DNA from: CAYVOV01 sp964453525
GTDB lineage: Bacteria; Chloroflexota; Dehalococcoidia; Dehalococcoidales; UBA2162
DNA: 38,853 bases
Direction: 5' to 3'
Assembly: GCA_964453525.1 (NCBI GenBank)
Contig: CAYVOV010000028.1
Location: 1 to 38,853, forward strand
The stretch's first letter is position 1. Each line of letters starts with the position of its first letter. Positions 1 through 8,262 of the stretch are shown here, in pieces. Position numbers and translations under genes: made by a program. The notes under the pieces are model-generated. The model searched no databases. It was not told the origin of the DNA and saw only the letters and a program-made list of their open reading frames with translations.

Positions 1-318
1 CTGGCGGACGAAGAATCTCAGGGTGGGGAGTCAAGGTAATCCCCTCCTCCCTGAGGTCCTTCCGGAGTTTACACTGAGCGGAGCGAATGTGCTCCAGGGT
101 GACAGGGACACACGAATTTTAGGGTAAGACTCTTAGAAAGGGGAAGGGGGATGGGATTTCAACAGTCAGGAGATTGCAGATAAAAAACAGTTACCAGATA
201 AAACAAGAACAGAAATATAATGGTTAATATACGAGCCGTTATTGGTCTGGATTGACGGTTCGTACTGCCAGACCTATGATGATTGGGTAATAACTCGATA
301 GCAAAACAGGGACATAAA
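1..318. other. Gene-free left edge with repeat fragment
   Basis: No convincing gene is seen. The first 20 bases resemble the right part of a dispersed repeat found intact near 38675-38721 (shared GGCGGACGA and AATCTCA). An imperfect dyad GGTCTGG (244-250) / CCAGACC (268-274) and a TATAAT at 216-221 lie upstream of the permease. The hexamer has no good -35 partner, so the promoter is uncertain. Confidence 0.4.
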
Positions 319-885
319 ATGGCAACTAATGCTAAGAATAAAGATACAAGAACAGGGACGACTATGGGAAGGGGGTTCCGACAGATGATTATCCCGACGA
401 TAATAATGGGGGTGCTGGCTGTTGTTCTTACTGTTATCGCCTATAACAGGGGCGGAGGAGAACATATTACCGGACTCAAATCGGCCGGCAGCCTGTTACT
501 TCAGATTATTCCTTTGCTGATTTTTGCGTTCGTCGTCGCCGGTATGATTCAGCTGCTTGTTCCTGCAGAAATGATATCCAAGTGGGTAGGCGCCGAATCC
601 GGCATCAGAGGCATACTAATCGGTACGGCTATAGGCAGCATTATGCCCGGCGGTCCCTACATTTTACTACCTGTCTCTGCCGGAATGCTGCGGACAGGAG
701 CCGGCGTGGGAACAATGGTAGCCCTGCTCACCTCGTGGTCGCTGATAGGCGTTTCCCGCCTGCCGATGGAAATAGGAATACTGGGCTGGAAATTCACCCT
801 TATCCGTATTGCCTGCACTTTCTTCTTCGCCCCTGTAGCTGGATGGATAGCCAACAGGCTCTTCTCCAGCGTAAATATTATCTGA
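319..885 (+). CDS. YraQ/ArsP-type permease (half-length)
   Basis: A 188-residue hydrophobic protein with about five predicted membrane segments (roughly residues 23-42, 57-80, 96-110, 113-140 and 160-182). The pattern with a GGPYILLPV motif in a re-entrant-looking stretch recalls the UPF0718/DUF318 permease family (YraQ, ArsP). Full-length family members are near 300 residues, so this is about one structural half and may work as a dimer. The substrate cannot be told from sequence. I chose the ATG at 319, preceded by CAGGGA. An in-frame TTG at 283 would add 12 residues without a clear ribosome site, and an ATG at 364 is also possible. It stands alone, with a gap before the next gene. Confidence 0.65.
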   Translation: MATNAKNKDTRTGTTMGRGFRQMIIPTIIMGVLAVVLTVIAYNRGGGEHITGLKSAGSLLLQIIPLLIFAFVVAGMIQLLVPAEMISKWVGAESGIRGILIGTAIGSIMPGGPYILLPVSAGMLRTGAGVGTMVALLTSWSLIGVSRLPMEIGILGWKFTLIRIACTFFFAPVAGWIANRLFSSVNII

Positions 886-1028
886 ATATCATAATAATAC
901 CTATAAATGATATCACCAGCGGCGAACTCGCCTCAGGGTAAGCTATGGAGTTGTTAAAAACCAATGAAAATGTGGTATCCTTAATAGGAAGGGATTAAGC
1001 CCGTTATTCCCGGGATAAGGAGAAACCG

Positions 1029-1514
1029 ATGGACTTTGGGGATATTACAGATAATCTTCCGGTTATTATATCGATAATTGTATTGATACTTCTACAGTTC
1101 TTCCTCCGGCGAAGACGCTCGCCGGAAACAAACCAGATTGGGATTGTCCAGAATTTAATTAATGAGGTAAGACTGAACAACAGGCTGGCAGATGTATTCA
1201 ATCCCAGCAAAGCTGGTAAGAAGTTCATGGATACAAGCTGGCGCCTCTACGGAAACAAACTGGATTTCCTGGAAAGGGATTTACAGACGGAGGTCTCCGA
1301 TACGTATATGCTGATTGAAGACTATAACCAGCAGATAACTTCCGCTAAAAAATTCAAGTCAACCAGCTATCTTGCCAGCATTGATATCGACAGGTTAAAA
1401 GATTTACTTGACGATACCCAGGAAGGTCTCGAAGAGTGGTTAATGTCACGCACCGGAACGACTGAGACCACTCCTAAATCACCCAGTATATTCGGCGACT
1501 TCACGGGAAGGTGA
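1029..1514 (+). CDS. Membrane-anchored hypothetical protein
   Basis: I do not recognise a named family. The 161-residue product starts with one clear membrane helix (about residues 9-26) followed at once by an Arg-rich stop (FLRRRRSPE), which suggests an N-in/C-in anchor with a cytoplasmic body. The rest is charged and probably helical, with a likely coiled-coil region at about 80-145 and a Thr/Ser/Pro-rich tail. A strong ribosome site (AAGGAG, 7 bases before the ATG) fixes the start. Its stop codon is embedded in a hairpin just before the deacetylase-like gene 36 bases downstream, so the two may be co-transcribed. Confidence 0.6.
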   Translation: MDFGDITDNLPVIISIIVLILLQFFLRRRRSPETNQIGIVQNLINEVRLNNRLADVFNPSKAGKKFMDTSWRLYGNKLDFLERDLQTEVSDTYMLIEDYNQQITSAKKFKSTSYLASIDIDRLKDLLDDTQEGLEEWLMSRTGTTETTPKSPSIFGDFTGR

Positions 1515-1529
1515 AACAACTCACCTTCC
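1506..1529 (+). terminator. Hairpin spanning the stop codon, terminator or attenuator
   Basis: A perfect 9-bp stem, GGAAGGTGA (1506-1514) with TCACCTTCC (1521-1529), loop AACAAC. It contains the TGA of the upstream gene and ends 21 bases before the next start. No T-run follows, so factor-independent termination is doubtful. It could instead stabilise or attenuate the transcript. Confidence 0.4.
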
Positions 1530-1550
1530 TGATTTCTGGTCAGCAATCCA

Positions 1551-2420
1551 TTGAAAAGAACCGGCATATTTTTCACCTATTTTCAAGGAGAGAGACTTAA
1601 GGACTTCCCCCGGGCGCTTGAAGGCATTTTGGACAGGGAAAATGTAACCTACTACGATGCCGTCTATGAATCCCGCAACGGGCTTTACTACCTTGAGCCG
1701 CTATCCGAGGAATTACTGCTTAAGGTTCATTCCGCAGAAATGGTAGATAGAGTCAAGCTCACCGGCGACTACGAATCGGCTCTGTATTCTGCCGGAGGCA
1801 CGGTACAGGCAGCCGGGGAAATCCGTCAGGGTAAAATTGACAATGCCTTTGTCTTCACCAGCTTCGGTGACCACCACGCCGGCAGGAGCTTTTACGGCGG
1901 GATGTGCTACTTTAACGGAGCTGCCCTGGCCATTAATGCCCTTAGAGATAAGGGAGTGAGGCGAGTAGCTATAGTCGATACAGACTGCCATCATGCCGAT
2001 GGCACCAGAGATATCTTCAGTGGGGACAAGGACGTCCTGCACGTCTGCTTTTGCGATAGAGACTACTCGGATACAGACAATAATGTGGATGTCAGGATTC
2101 CCCATCGCTCTTCGGATAAAGAATACCTGAGCAAGGTCAGGCAGGAATTTATCCCCAGGGTGGAGGAGTTTAAACCTGAGTACATTTTCTGGGAGTATGG
2201 CTATGACGCCACAATCGGAGAGTACGGAGATAAGGGCTTGACCAGGGACTGCCATCCCGGACTGGCCGGTATCTTCAAAGAGGCGGCTGATAGTATCTGC
2301 CAGGGGAGAATGATTGTCATCCTCTGTGGCGGTTCAGGGAGAACGGTAGCTACCTATACCATACCCAGGATAATCGCCTGTCTGGCCGGATTGACCGACT
2401 ACTGCAGAGGCAGTCACTAA
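1551..2420 (+). CDS. Histone-deacetylase-like (arginase/deacetylase fold) protein
   Basis: Belongs to the zinc-dependent deacetylase superfamily that includes AcuC and acetylpolyamine amidohydrolases. In order: the tandem His pair GDHHAG (residues 106-111), the pocket motif YGGMCYFNGAALA (115-127), the metal motif DTDCHHADG (D145 and H147 as likely zinc ligands) and the third metal Asp in GYDA (D219). The glycine-rich end motif is CGGSG, where deacetylases normally have GGGY, so the transition-state tyrosine appears absent. At 289 residues it is slightly short. The start is TTG at 1551 with no strong ribosome site. The 3' end overlaps the convergent rimI by four bases. The substrate is unknown: small-molecule deacetylation is likelier than histone-type work. 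Confidence 0.75.
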   Translation: MKRTGIFFTYFQGERLKDFPRALEGILDRENVTYYDAVYESRNGLYYLEPLSEELLLKVHSAEMVDRVKLTGDYESALYSAGGTVQAAGEIRQGKIDNAFVFTSFGDHHAGRSFYGGMCYFNGAALAINALRDKGVRRVAIVDTDCHHADGTRDIFSGDKDVLHVCFCDRDYSDTDNNVDVRIPHRSSDKEYLSKVRQEFIPRVEEFKPEYIFWEYGYDATIGEYGDKGLTRDCHPGLAGIFKEAADSICQGRMIVILCGGSGRTVATYTIPRIIACLAGLTDYCRGSH

Positions 2421-3076
2421 TGGCGGACTTTCTGGAGAGTGATGCCGGGTCTTTTTGAAAGAGCCTGCTTTAACTCGCTGAACTGCTCCTTGTAGGAAAC
2501 TGAGGAAATATTATCTGTAGACATCACGATGGCATCTTCCCGGTTATCGGTATAGTAGCCCTTTCTTACACCTACTCTGGTAAATCCGTACCGGGAATAG
2601 AGTTGCTGAGCACCGGTATTTGACATCCGAACCTCCAGGGTTACAATACGGGCCTTGAGTTCCTTTGCCATCTCGATAACAGATACCATCAGCAGCTCAC
2701 CGATGCCCTGTCTGCGGTAATCTTCACGTACGGCAATGCTGGTAATGTGGGCTTCATCAGCCATAATCCAGAAACCGACAAAACCGACAACATGGTGCCG
2801 GATTAATGGAGCCTGTCTATCGTAGGACAATCCGTCATGGCCGAACAACTGCTTTATACCGTATATCAGCCTGGCAAAGCCATCCCCCGGGGATTTTTTT
2901 ATATCCTCTTTTCCGACAGGTTTTTCTTCGTCACAGGCTACGATATAATGGGCTAACCGGTTTCGCATTTCATGCTTGTAATTCGCCGGTGGCCACTGGG
3001 TAGGAAAGGCTTCACGGTCAATCTCCGTAACCTGGTCAATATCTTCCTGACGCATGGTGCGCACGTAGCAATCCAA
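2417..3076 (-). CDS. rimI: Ribosomal-protein-alanine N-acetyltransferase (RimI-like)
   Basis: GNAT-fold acetyltransferase. The N-terminal block (VRTMRQEDIDQVTEIDREAF) and the acetyl-CoA loop RRQGIG (about residue 122-127) followed by LEVRMSNTGAQQLYSRYGF are typical of RimI, which acetylates the N-terminal alanine of ribosomal protein S18 in the cytoplasm. At 219 residues it is about 60 longer than usual, because of a charged insertion at about 53-93 and a C-terminal tail. The start is TTG at 3076, with AGGGAG a few bases upstream. It converges on the deacetylase-like gene with a four-base overlap. A different GNAT substrate cannot be excluded. Confidence 0.75.
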   Translation of the reverse strand: MDCYVRTMRQEDIDQVTEIDREAFPTQWPPANYKHEMRNRLAHYIVACDEEKPVGKEDIKKSPGDGFARLIYGIKQLFGHDGLSYDRQAPLIRHHVVGFVGFWIMADEAHITSIAVREDYRRQGIGELLMVSVIEMAKELKARIVTLEVRMSNTGAQQLYSRYGFTRVGVRKGYYTDNREDAIVMSTDNISSVSYKEQFSELKQALSKRPGITLQKVRH

Positions 3077-3098
3077 ACTTTTTCTCCCTATTACATAT

Positions 3099-3121
3099 AA
3101 CCGGTTAAGCCGGTTTTTTTT
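3099..3121 (+). terminator. Short hairpin with T-run
   Basis: Stem AACCGG / CCGGTT with loop TTAAG, followed by six T on the + strand. It would stop transcription reading through from the + strand. It sits just upstream of rimI's start on the opposite strand. The stem is only 6 bp. Confidence 0.4.
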
Positions 3122-3321
3122 GTCAGAATGAGATATTTATATTTTGAGAGTTATTTTAACATATTCCGCCATACATCGGTAAATTAGCTATATACTAATT
3201 TTTATGAAGTCTTGAATTTTATAGCTAAATGAAACTAAAACTCCGAAACAAACTAGGTTTTGTCTGTTTCTGAGTAAGTAGATTCTTGCCCAGTTATATT
3301 TTCACGTAATATACATCAGCT

Positions 3322-3579
3322 TTATCCAGGAGGCGGGGGCGGATTGATACCAAGATTCTGATATAACCCGAGCATATCCATAAGGCACCACCCTTCGGCG
3401 ACTTTACCATCTGCAGACCGGCTGATGTAATATTCTGAAACGGTGAATGTTTTTCCGGTTGGAGGTACTCCCATTACAGGCACAGTATGGCTAATTTCAT
3501 GATTGACCCTGAAAGAGACTCTGTCACCTTCAGCAACCATGTCATCAAAGCCAGCATCATTCTCTTCTTCAGAGGTCAT
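3322..3579 (-). pseudogene. SnoaL-like/ester cyclase remnant (C-terminal half)
   Basis: An 85-residue reading frame whose MVAEGDRVSFR, MGVPPTGKTFTV and DGKVAEGWCLMDMLGLYQ segments match the second half of SnoaL-fold ester cyclase-like proteins. These are normally about 130-145 residues. The N-terminal half is missing. The frame stays open a few codons upstream of the ATG with a family-like FP, then meets a stop, and no ribosome site precedes the ATG. I read it as the decayed end of a once-complete gene. A short functional protein is less likely. It stands alone between rimI and the sigma-factor gene. Confidence 0.55.
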
Positions 3580-3734
3580 AAGATACCCTGAAGATGGGAA
3601 ACTAAATCAAACACAGTTATAGTGCTATCTTTTTACCTTCTCATTCGTTATACTAATTAGCACAGGGTAACGCCTGATTACAGCTGGATACAGGTATAAA
3701 GTGAACCTCAAGTCCAGCCAGCGGGGGTTGTCAG

Positions 3735-4277
3735 GTGCAAGAAGAGGAAAACCTCGTCCGGAGAGCCAAGCAAAAAGACCAGGAGGCTTTTACGGAATTA
3801 TATGAGGCGTACTTTGACAAAATTTATCGTTATCTGGTTGTTAAAATAGGCGATAAAATGGAGGCGGAGGATATGACTCAACAGGTCTTTCTTAAAGCCC
3901 TTGAGTCTATTTCTTCTTTCAAATGGAAGGGCGTACCCTTTTCTGCCTGGCTTTACCGCATCGCTCATAACCAGGTGGTTGATTACTACAGAAAACAGAA
4001 AAAACGTCCGGATACTCTCACCGACGAGGCATTGGTAGTTAGTGACAGCAATCCTCAGCAGATGGCCGAACGTAACCTGGATATCGAACAGGTAATGTCA
4101 GCCACCCGCCAGCTCACGGAATCGCAGCGCGAAGTGATTTCTCTTCGTTTTACCGGGGGACTATCGACTGCCGAGGTATCTAAGATAATGGGAAAAAGCC
4201 AGGGAGCAATAAAAGCCCTGCAGCATAGCGCGATAGTAGCTCTCCGCAGGGCACTACTGGTTGGAACCGATGAGTAA
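3735..4277 (+). CDS. ECF-type RNA polymerase sigma factor
   Basis: A 180-residue sigma-70 family protein with only regions 2 and 4. Region 2 covers about residues 10-85 (AFTELYEAYFDKIYRYL, then DMTQQVFLKALE and FSAWLYRIAHNQVVDYYR), and region 4 covers about 122-172 (LTESQREVISLRF, then a helix-turn-helix at LSTAEVSKIMGKSQGAIKA). It would direct RNA polymerase to an alternative promoter set. The start is a GTG at 3735. Its last codons overlap the ATG of the downstream membrane protein, which points to translational coupling and a sigma/regulator pair. The activating signal is not evident. It opens the + strand envelope block. Confidence 0.9.
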   Translation: MQEEENLVRRAKQKDQEAFTELYEAYFDKIYRYLVVKIGDKMEAEDMTQQVFLKALESISSFKWKGVPFSAWLYRIAHNQVVDYYRKQKKRPDTLTDEALVVSDSNPQQMAERNLDIEQVMSATRQLTESQREVISLRFTGGLSTAEVSKIMGKSQGAIKALQHSAIVALRRALLVGTDE

Positions 4278-5280
4278 AGAATTTGATAATATTCTTGACG
4301 AATGTCTGGAACGAATCCTGGCGAAAGGAGAAACGGTTGAGCAGTGTCTCCAGAGCTTCCCCCGGTATGCTGAAGAGCTCAAACCATTGCTCGAGACGGC
4401 CGTTACTGCCAGCCAGGTATCGGCTATTCAACCCCGCCCCGAGTTCAGGGAAAAGGCAAGATACCAGCTACAGGTTGCATTCCGGGAGATGGAAGAGAAA
4501 AAGAGCCGGTCCATCTTCAACTGGGGCTGGCAGCCGCGATGGGCACCGGTGGCAATCACTGTTGCCATTGTCCTGCTGCTTTCCGGCGGAGGCACGGTGG
4601 CTGCTGCCAGCGGCAGCATGCCCGATGATGCCCTTTATCTGGTAAAACTGGCAACTGAACAGGCAAGGCTGGTGTTTTCCTTCTCGGAAGTGGGTAAGGC
4701 GGAGTTTTACGCGGAACTGGTGGATAAGAGAGTGAATGAGATAGTCTACCTGGCTGAAGAAAATAAGCCGGAACAGATAGAGCAGACCGCCGAGCGGCTG
4801 AACGAACACCTTGTAGCTATGGCTGCATTACCTTCGCCGAAAGGAGAAGCCTACGAAGCTGCAATGACCCGGGAAGTCGAAGAAGAGCTTGCTCTTGATA
4901 CAGGAGAGGAAGAAGAAGCACTACCGGAAATAACAGGTGAAGAAGAACAAGAAGAGGCAGAAGAAAAAATAACTATCACGGAACCCCCGGGGGAAAAGGA
5001 GGACCTTGAGGCGGCTGAACCACCTCCTCCTGAGGTAATAGTCGTAGAAAAAGAACCCAAAGCAGCAATGCAGTTTAGCGGCGGCGCCGGGGCCAATGTT
5101 GCTGCCGACCGCTGGACGAATCTAAACATCACTATTGCCAATCAAGCCAGCATGAATTCCGCCCGTCTGCGCAAGGTAATGGAAACGGCACCGGAATCAG
5201 CCAGACAGGTGCTTGAAAAGGCAATCAGTAATCTGGAAACAAACTACAGAAAAGCAATGGAGGCTCTCAACGAGCCATAA
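4270..5280 (+). CDS. DUF5667-like membrane protein, probable anti-sigma partner
   Basis: A 336-residue protein starting at an ATG within the last codons of the sigma gene. It has a cytoplasmic N-terminus (about 1-90), one membrane helix (about 92-112), and then an external segment PDDALYLVKLATEQARLVFSFSEVGKAE with the look of DUF5667, a domain often found beside ECF sigma factors. A long Glu/Pro-rich linker (about 200-265) leads to a helical C-terminus. No zinc-finger anti-sigma HxxxCxxC motif is seen. By position and topology it is a candidate to hold and release the sigma factor, but that is inference. The acidic linker explains the Ser-rich reading frame on the opposite strand. Confidence 0.75.
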   Translation: MSKEFDNILDECLERILAKGETVEQCLQSFPRYAEELKPLLETAVTASQVSAIQPRPEFREKARYQLQVAFREMEEKKSRSIFNWGWQPRWAPVAITVAIVLLLSGGGTVAAASGSMPDDALYLVKLATEQARLVFSFSEVGKAEFYAELVDKRVNEIVYLAEENKPEQIEQTAERLNEHLVAMAALPSPKGEAYEAAMTREVEEELALDTGEEEEALPEITGEEEQEEAEEKITITEPPGEKEDLEAAEPPPPEVIVVEKEPKAAMQFSGGAGANVAADRWTNLNITIANQASMNSARLRKVMETAPESARQVLEKAISNLETNYRKAMEALNEP

Positions 5281-5373
5281 ACACGGCATAATACGACGTT
5301 CAATCCGTCCCCTGCGCATGTGGCCGATTGTTTTTACTCACCGACTAAAAATCCTGAAATAACTCTTAAATTC

Positions 5374-5405
5374 TTAACAGGATTTTAGCATTTGACTGTT
5401 ACAAT
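5374..5405 (+). promoter_or_regulatory. Pho-box-like direct repeat and -10
   Basis: TTAACA at 5374 and TTAGCA at 5385 are phased by 11 bp, the spacing used by PhoB/PhoP-type regulators. A TACAAT at 5400-5405 could be the -10, in which case the repeats replace the -35. TTGACT at 5392-5397 is an alternative -35 without a good -10. It precedes the secreted-protein gene. Confidence 0.4.
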
Positions 5406-5440
5406 TCTAGTTAGAAATCTAAAAAGGAGGCAATATAAAG

Positions 5441-5899
5441 ATGTGGCGAAGCAGGAAGTTTATCATTTCCGCAGTGCTGGTATCAGTTATACTTGCCGCA
5501 GTAATCGGCGGAGTAGCCCTCGCTGCCGATAATGGGGATGAAGACACGTCAGCAACTCCCTTCGGTACGCTCTGGGAGAAAATGGCAACTGTCCTTCAGG
5601 AAGATGGCATCCAAGTTTCTTCTGACCAGCTCCAATCCGCCTTTACTGAAGCACAAGAGCAAATTCGGAGTGATGCTCTACAAAGCTTCCTCGATGAAAT
5701 GGTAGCCCAGGATAAAATAACCCAGGAACAGGCTGATGCGTATCGCGACTGGATTGAAGCAAAGCCTGATATGGGAGAAGAATTCGGCTTCCGCGGTCAC
5801 TTCGGATTCCCCGGCATGGGTGGAAAGCGTTTTGAGTTCAGAATGCGTGGTCCGGGTGGCTTCGGCGGATTCTGCCCTCAGCTGGAAGAAACCAACTAA
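5441..5899 (+). CDS. Small secreted protein, DUF2680-like
   Basis: A 152-residue protein with a signal peptide or anchor (hydrophobic core at about residues 9-28, likely cut after ALAAD). Next come a helical region and the motif KITQEQADAYRDWIEAKPD (about 91-109), which resembles the repeated EQA-helix units of DUF2680-type secreted proteins. The tail is Gly/Phe/Arg-rich (GFRGHFGFPGMGG onward). A strong AAGGAGG ribosome site precedes the ATG. It lies between the sigma/DUF5667 pair and the two-component genes, and its upstream region carries the same TTAACA motif as the regulator's own promoter. This suggests a secreted effector or chaperone-like sensor of the same stress circuit. Its function is not established. 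Confidence 0.7.
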   Translation: MWRSRKFIISAVLVSVILAAVIGGVALAADNGDEDTSATPFGTLWEKMATVLQEDGIQVSSDQLQSAFTEAQEQIRSDALQSFLDEMVAQDKITQEQADAYRDWIEAKPDMGEEFGFRGHFGFPGMGGKRFEFRMRGPGGFGGFCPQLEETN

Positions 5900-5933
5900 T
5901 CGATACAATCCTGTACCATAATCCAACCATCAG

Positions 5934-5964
5934 AGTGAGATGGGGAGATTCTCCCCATCTCACT
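5934..5964 (+). terminator. Hairpin after the secreted-protein gene
   Basis: A perfect 13-bp stem, AGTGAGATGGGGA (5934-5946) with TCCCCATCTCACT (5952-5964), loop GATTC. The T-run is poor. It separates the secreted-protein gene from the two-component operon. Confidence 0.55.
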
Positions 5965-6001
5965 GCTTTAGAGAAGAGCCGCCGGAACAGACACGCACAA
6001 A

Positions 6002-6031
6002 TTAATATTTTCTTAACATTTAGGCTATAAT
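6002..6031 (+). promoter_or_regulatory. Autoregulated-looking promoter with TTAAYA repeats
   Basis: TTAATA (6002) and TTAACA (6013) are exactly 11 bp apart and overlap where a -35 would be. TATAAT at 6026-6031 is a good -10. This is the layout expected for a PhoB/PhoP-type activator at its own operon promoter. Confidence 0.5.
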
Positions 6032-6062
6032 ATGATAGGCAGCAATCTTCAAGAGGAAGAAG

Positions 6063-6746
6063 ATGGCGGGTAAAAGGGTACTTGTTGTCGACGATGACGA
6101 AAAAACAGTAGAGCTGGTCAAGCTCTATCTTAACCGTGACGGCTATCGGGTGCTTACTGCCTATGAAGGTAATGAAGCATTGCGAATTGCCCGTGAAAGT
6201 CACCCTGACCTAATTGTCCTTGACCTGATGCTGCCCGGCATCAACGGGCTTGAAATTTGCCGTACCCTCAGAGCCGAATCCGATATCCCTATTATTATGC
6301 TAACTGCAATGACAACCGACCAGGACAAGCTGACCGGACTTGACATGGGTGCGGATGACTATGTGACCAAACCTTTCAGCCCAAGGGAACTGGCTGCCAG
6401 AGTGAGAGCTATTTTAAGGCGTCTTCCTGGAGAACGCGGTCCGGATGAAATCAGGCACGGTGATATTACCCTTAACTTTCTCAAGCACGAAGCTTTTCTC
6501 GATGGAAAACCACTTAATCTAACCGAGGTCGAATTCAAACTGCTCGGAGTCTTAACCAAGGAGCCGGGCAGGGTTTTCAGTCGAGCCCAGCTTATTGAGC
6601 AGGCTATGGGCTATGACTTCGAGGGATTCGACCGCACTATCGATGTTCATATCCTGAATTTACGCAGAAAACTGGAGCCGGACCCCAGCCACCCGACATA
6701 TATAAAGACTGTATACGGGGCCGGGTATAAATTATTAGAGGTATAA
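6063..6746 (+). CDS. OmpR/PhoB-family response regulator
   Basis: A 227-residue two-domain regulator. The receiver domain (about 1-118) has the acidic pair D10/D11, phospho-acceptor D54 in IVLDLMLPG, T81 and K103 (VTKPFSPREL). The C-terminal winged helix (about 130-225) carries the usual RTIDVHILNLRRKLE recognition segment and ends in IKTVYGAGYKL. Phosphorylated by the kinase one base downstream, it should bind 11-bp direct repeats as a dimer. TTAAYA repeats of that phase occur upstream of this gene, of 5441, of 8263 and, in a variant form, of 11956. It resembles PhoB/PhoP, but the physiological signal is not shown by the sequence. Confidence 0.9.
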   Translation: MAGKRVLVVDDDEKTVELVKLYLNRDGYRVLTAYEGNEALRIARESHPDLIVLDLMLPGINGLEICRTLRAESDIPIIMLTAMTTDQDKLTGLDMGADDYVTKPFSPRELAARVRAILRRLPGERGPDEIRHGDITLNFLKHEAFLDGKPLNLTEVEFKLLGVLTKEPGRVFSRAQLIEQAMGYDFEGFDRTIDVHILNLRRKLEPDPSHPTYIKTVYGAGYKLLEV

Positions 6747-6747
6747 A

Positions 6748-8145
6748 GTGATACACAGCTTACGCTTCCGCCTGCTGGCAAGTTTTTCTGTGGCAATACT
6801 TGTCGCAGTCGGTGCTATATACTTCTTTGCCAGCCAGACCGCCAGGGGCGAAATCCGCCGGTTCAGCGAACGGAGCGAAGAAGCACGTTTCAGCAGAGTA
6901 ATATTTGAACTTCACCGCTACTATCGTGAGCAGGGGGACTGGGAAGGGATTCAGCCTTACGTGGAGCAATGGGGAAGCCTGTACGGGAAACAGATTATCC
7001 TGACTGACGGCAACGGTATCGTTGTTGCTGACTCCGAGGGGGAACATATCGGCGAGTACATGGGTGAGTACATGAGCGAACAAATGAGCGAGCGGATGAG
7101 CGAGCACATGGGTGGGATTTTCGAGTCATCAGGCCGGGGTATGCCATTGCCGCCGATGTGGGGAGAAAGAATCCCGGGGACTATCTATATTGACCCTGCA
7201 CTCTCAACAGACTTCCCTTCACCTACCAATCTGCTACAGACGGTAAGCCGATTCCTTCTCTGGGGAGCTCTTATTGCAATTGCCATCGCCTTAATATTTA
7301 CCTTTTTCCTGTCACGCCGCATCCTTGCTCCGATTAAGGCACTTACCACGGCAGCCAGACAGCTCGGGCAGGGTGATTTGACCCAGAGAGTACAGCTAAA
7401 GGACAAAGGCGAAATCGGGGAGCTTGCCCGGGCTTTCAACTCTATGGCAGGCGACCTTGAGAGAGCCGAGAAGCTGCGGAGAAACATGGTTGCCGATGCG
7501 GCTCATGAACTCAGGACTCCCCTATCAAATATCAAAGGTTATCTTGAGGCGATTCGCGATGGACTGAAGAAACCGGACCCGGAATCAATTCGCTCTCTGA
7601 GTGAAGAAACCACTCTGCTATCACGGCTTGTTGACGACCTCCAGGAACTAAGCCTGGCCGAGGCGGGTGAACTACGCTTAACCCGCGATACAGGAGATAT
7701 CACCAGACTTATAAAGCAGGCGGCAGCGGCAAAACAAATCCTGGCAGATGAGAAGGGGCTGTCTATTTCCACCAGGCTTCCTGAAAAGCTGCCGCCAGTA
7801 AATATCGATTTTCTCCGCATCGGTCAGGTTATCAACAACCTTCTTGACAATGCCATTGCCCACACCGGACAGGGTGGTAATATTGAAATATCAGCAGAGG
7901 AACGGAACAACAGATTAGCAGTTAGTGTTACCGATACCGGTGAAGGTATCCCGGAGGAAGACCTGCCTAATATATTCGAGCGTTTCTACAGGACCGATAA
8001 GTCCCGCACCCGGGCTACCGGCGGCAGTGGACTCGGGCTTACAATCGCCAGACGCCTTATCGAAGCTCATGACGGTACTATCGAGGTCCAGAGCGAGACG
8101 GGAAAGGGCAGCAGTTTTACCTTTACACTGCCGATAGCCGAATGA
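6748..8145 (+). CDS. Sensor histidine kinase (HAMP-HisKA-HATPase)
   Basis: A 465-residue membrane kinase. Membrane helix 1 is at about 10-28, an external sensor at 29-165, membrane helix 2 at about 168-188, then HAMP (190-240), HisKA with the phospho-acceptor H253 (AAHELRTPLSN), the N box VINNLLDNA (361-369), and G boxes DTGEGIP (396-402) and GGSGLGLTIARRL (425-437). The sensor holds five in-frame 12-bp repeats giving Met every fourth residue (102-121), then a Met/Pro-rich MPLPPMWG. Met-rich surfaces can bind Cu(I)/Ag(I), so metal sensing is possible but unproven. The start is GTG, one base after the regulator's stop, so the pair is one operon. Confidence 0.9.
   Translation: MIHSLRFRLLASFSVAILVAVGAIYFFASQTARGEIRRFSERSEEARFSRVIFELHRYYREQGDWEGIQPYVEQWGSLYGKQIILTDGNGIVVADSEGEHIGEYMGEYMSEQMSERMSEHMGGIFESSGRGMPLPPMWGERIPGTIYIDPALSTDFPSPTNLLQTVSRFLLWGALIAIAIALIFTFFLSRRILAPIKALTTAARQLGQGDLTQRVQLKDKGEIGELARAFNSMAGDLERAEKLRRNMVADAAHELRTPLSNIKGYLEAIRDGLKKPDPESIRSLSEETTLLSRLVDDLQELSLAEAGELRLTRDTGDITRLIKQAAAAKQILADEKGLSISTRLPEKLPPVNIDFLRIGQVINNLLDNAIAHTGQGGNIEISAEERNNRLAVSVTDTGEGIPEEDLPNIFERFYRTDKSRTRATGGSGLGLTIARRLIEAHDGTIEVQSETGKGSSFTFTLPIAE
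7051..7110 (+). repeat. Five 12-bp tandem repeats in the sensor domain
   Basis: Consecutive 12-mers of the form RGYGARYRNATG, for example GGTGAGTACATG and AGCGAGCACATG. They encode (G/S)E(Y/Q/R/H)M units. The length keeps frame, so copy number could vary without breaking the kinase. Confidence 0.8.
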
Positions 8146-8167
8146 TTATGACTTTATAAACTATCAG

Positions 8168-8200
8168 TTTAATATTATTTTAATATTACGTTATTATATT
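8168..8200 (+). promoter_or_regulatory. Triple 11-bp-phased Pho-box-like repeat
   Basis: TTAATA at 8169, TTAATA at 8180 and TTATTA at 8191 are in exact 11-bp phase. TATAAT at 8235-8240 is the best -10 for the exporter operon but has a poor -35 (GCTGAT), consistent with activator dependence. Confidence 0.5.
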
Positions 8201-8262
8201 GATTACGAAAAGCTGATAAATTCACTATAAACTTTATAATAGAAAGACATGAGGGCAGGAAT

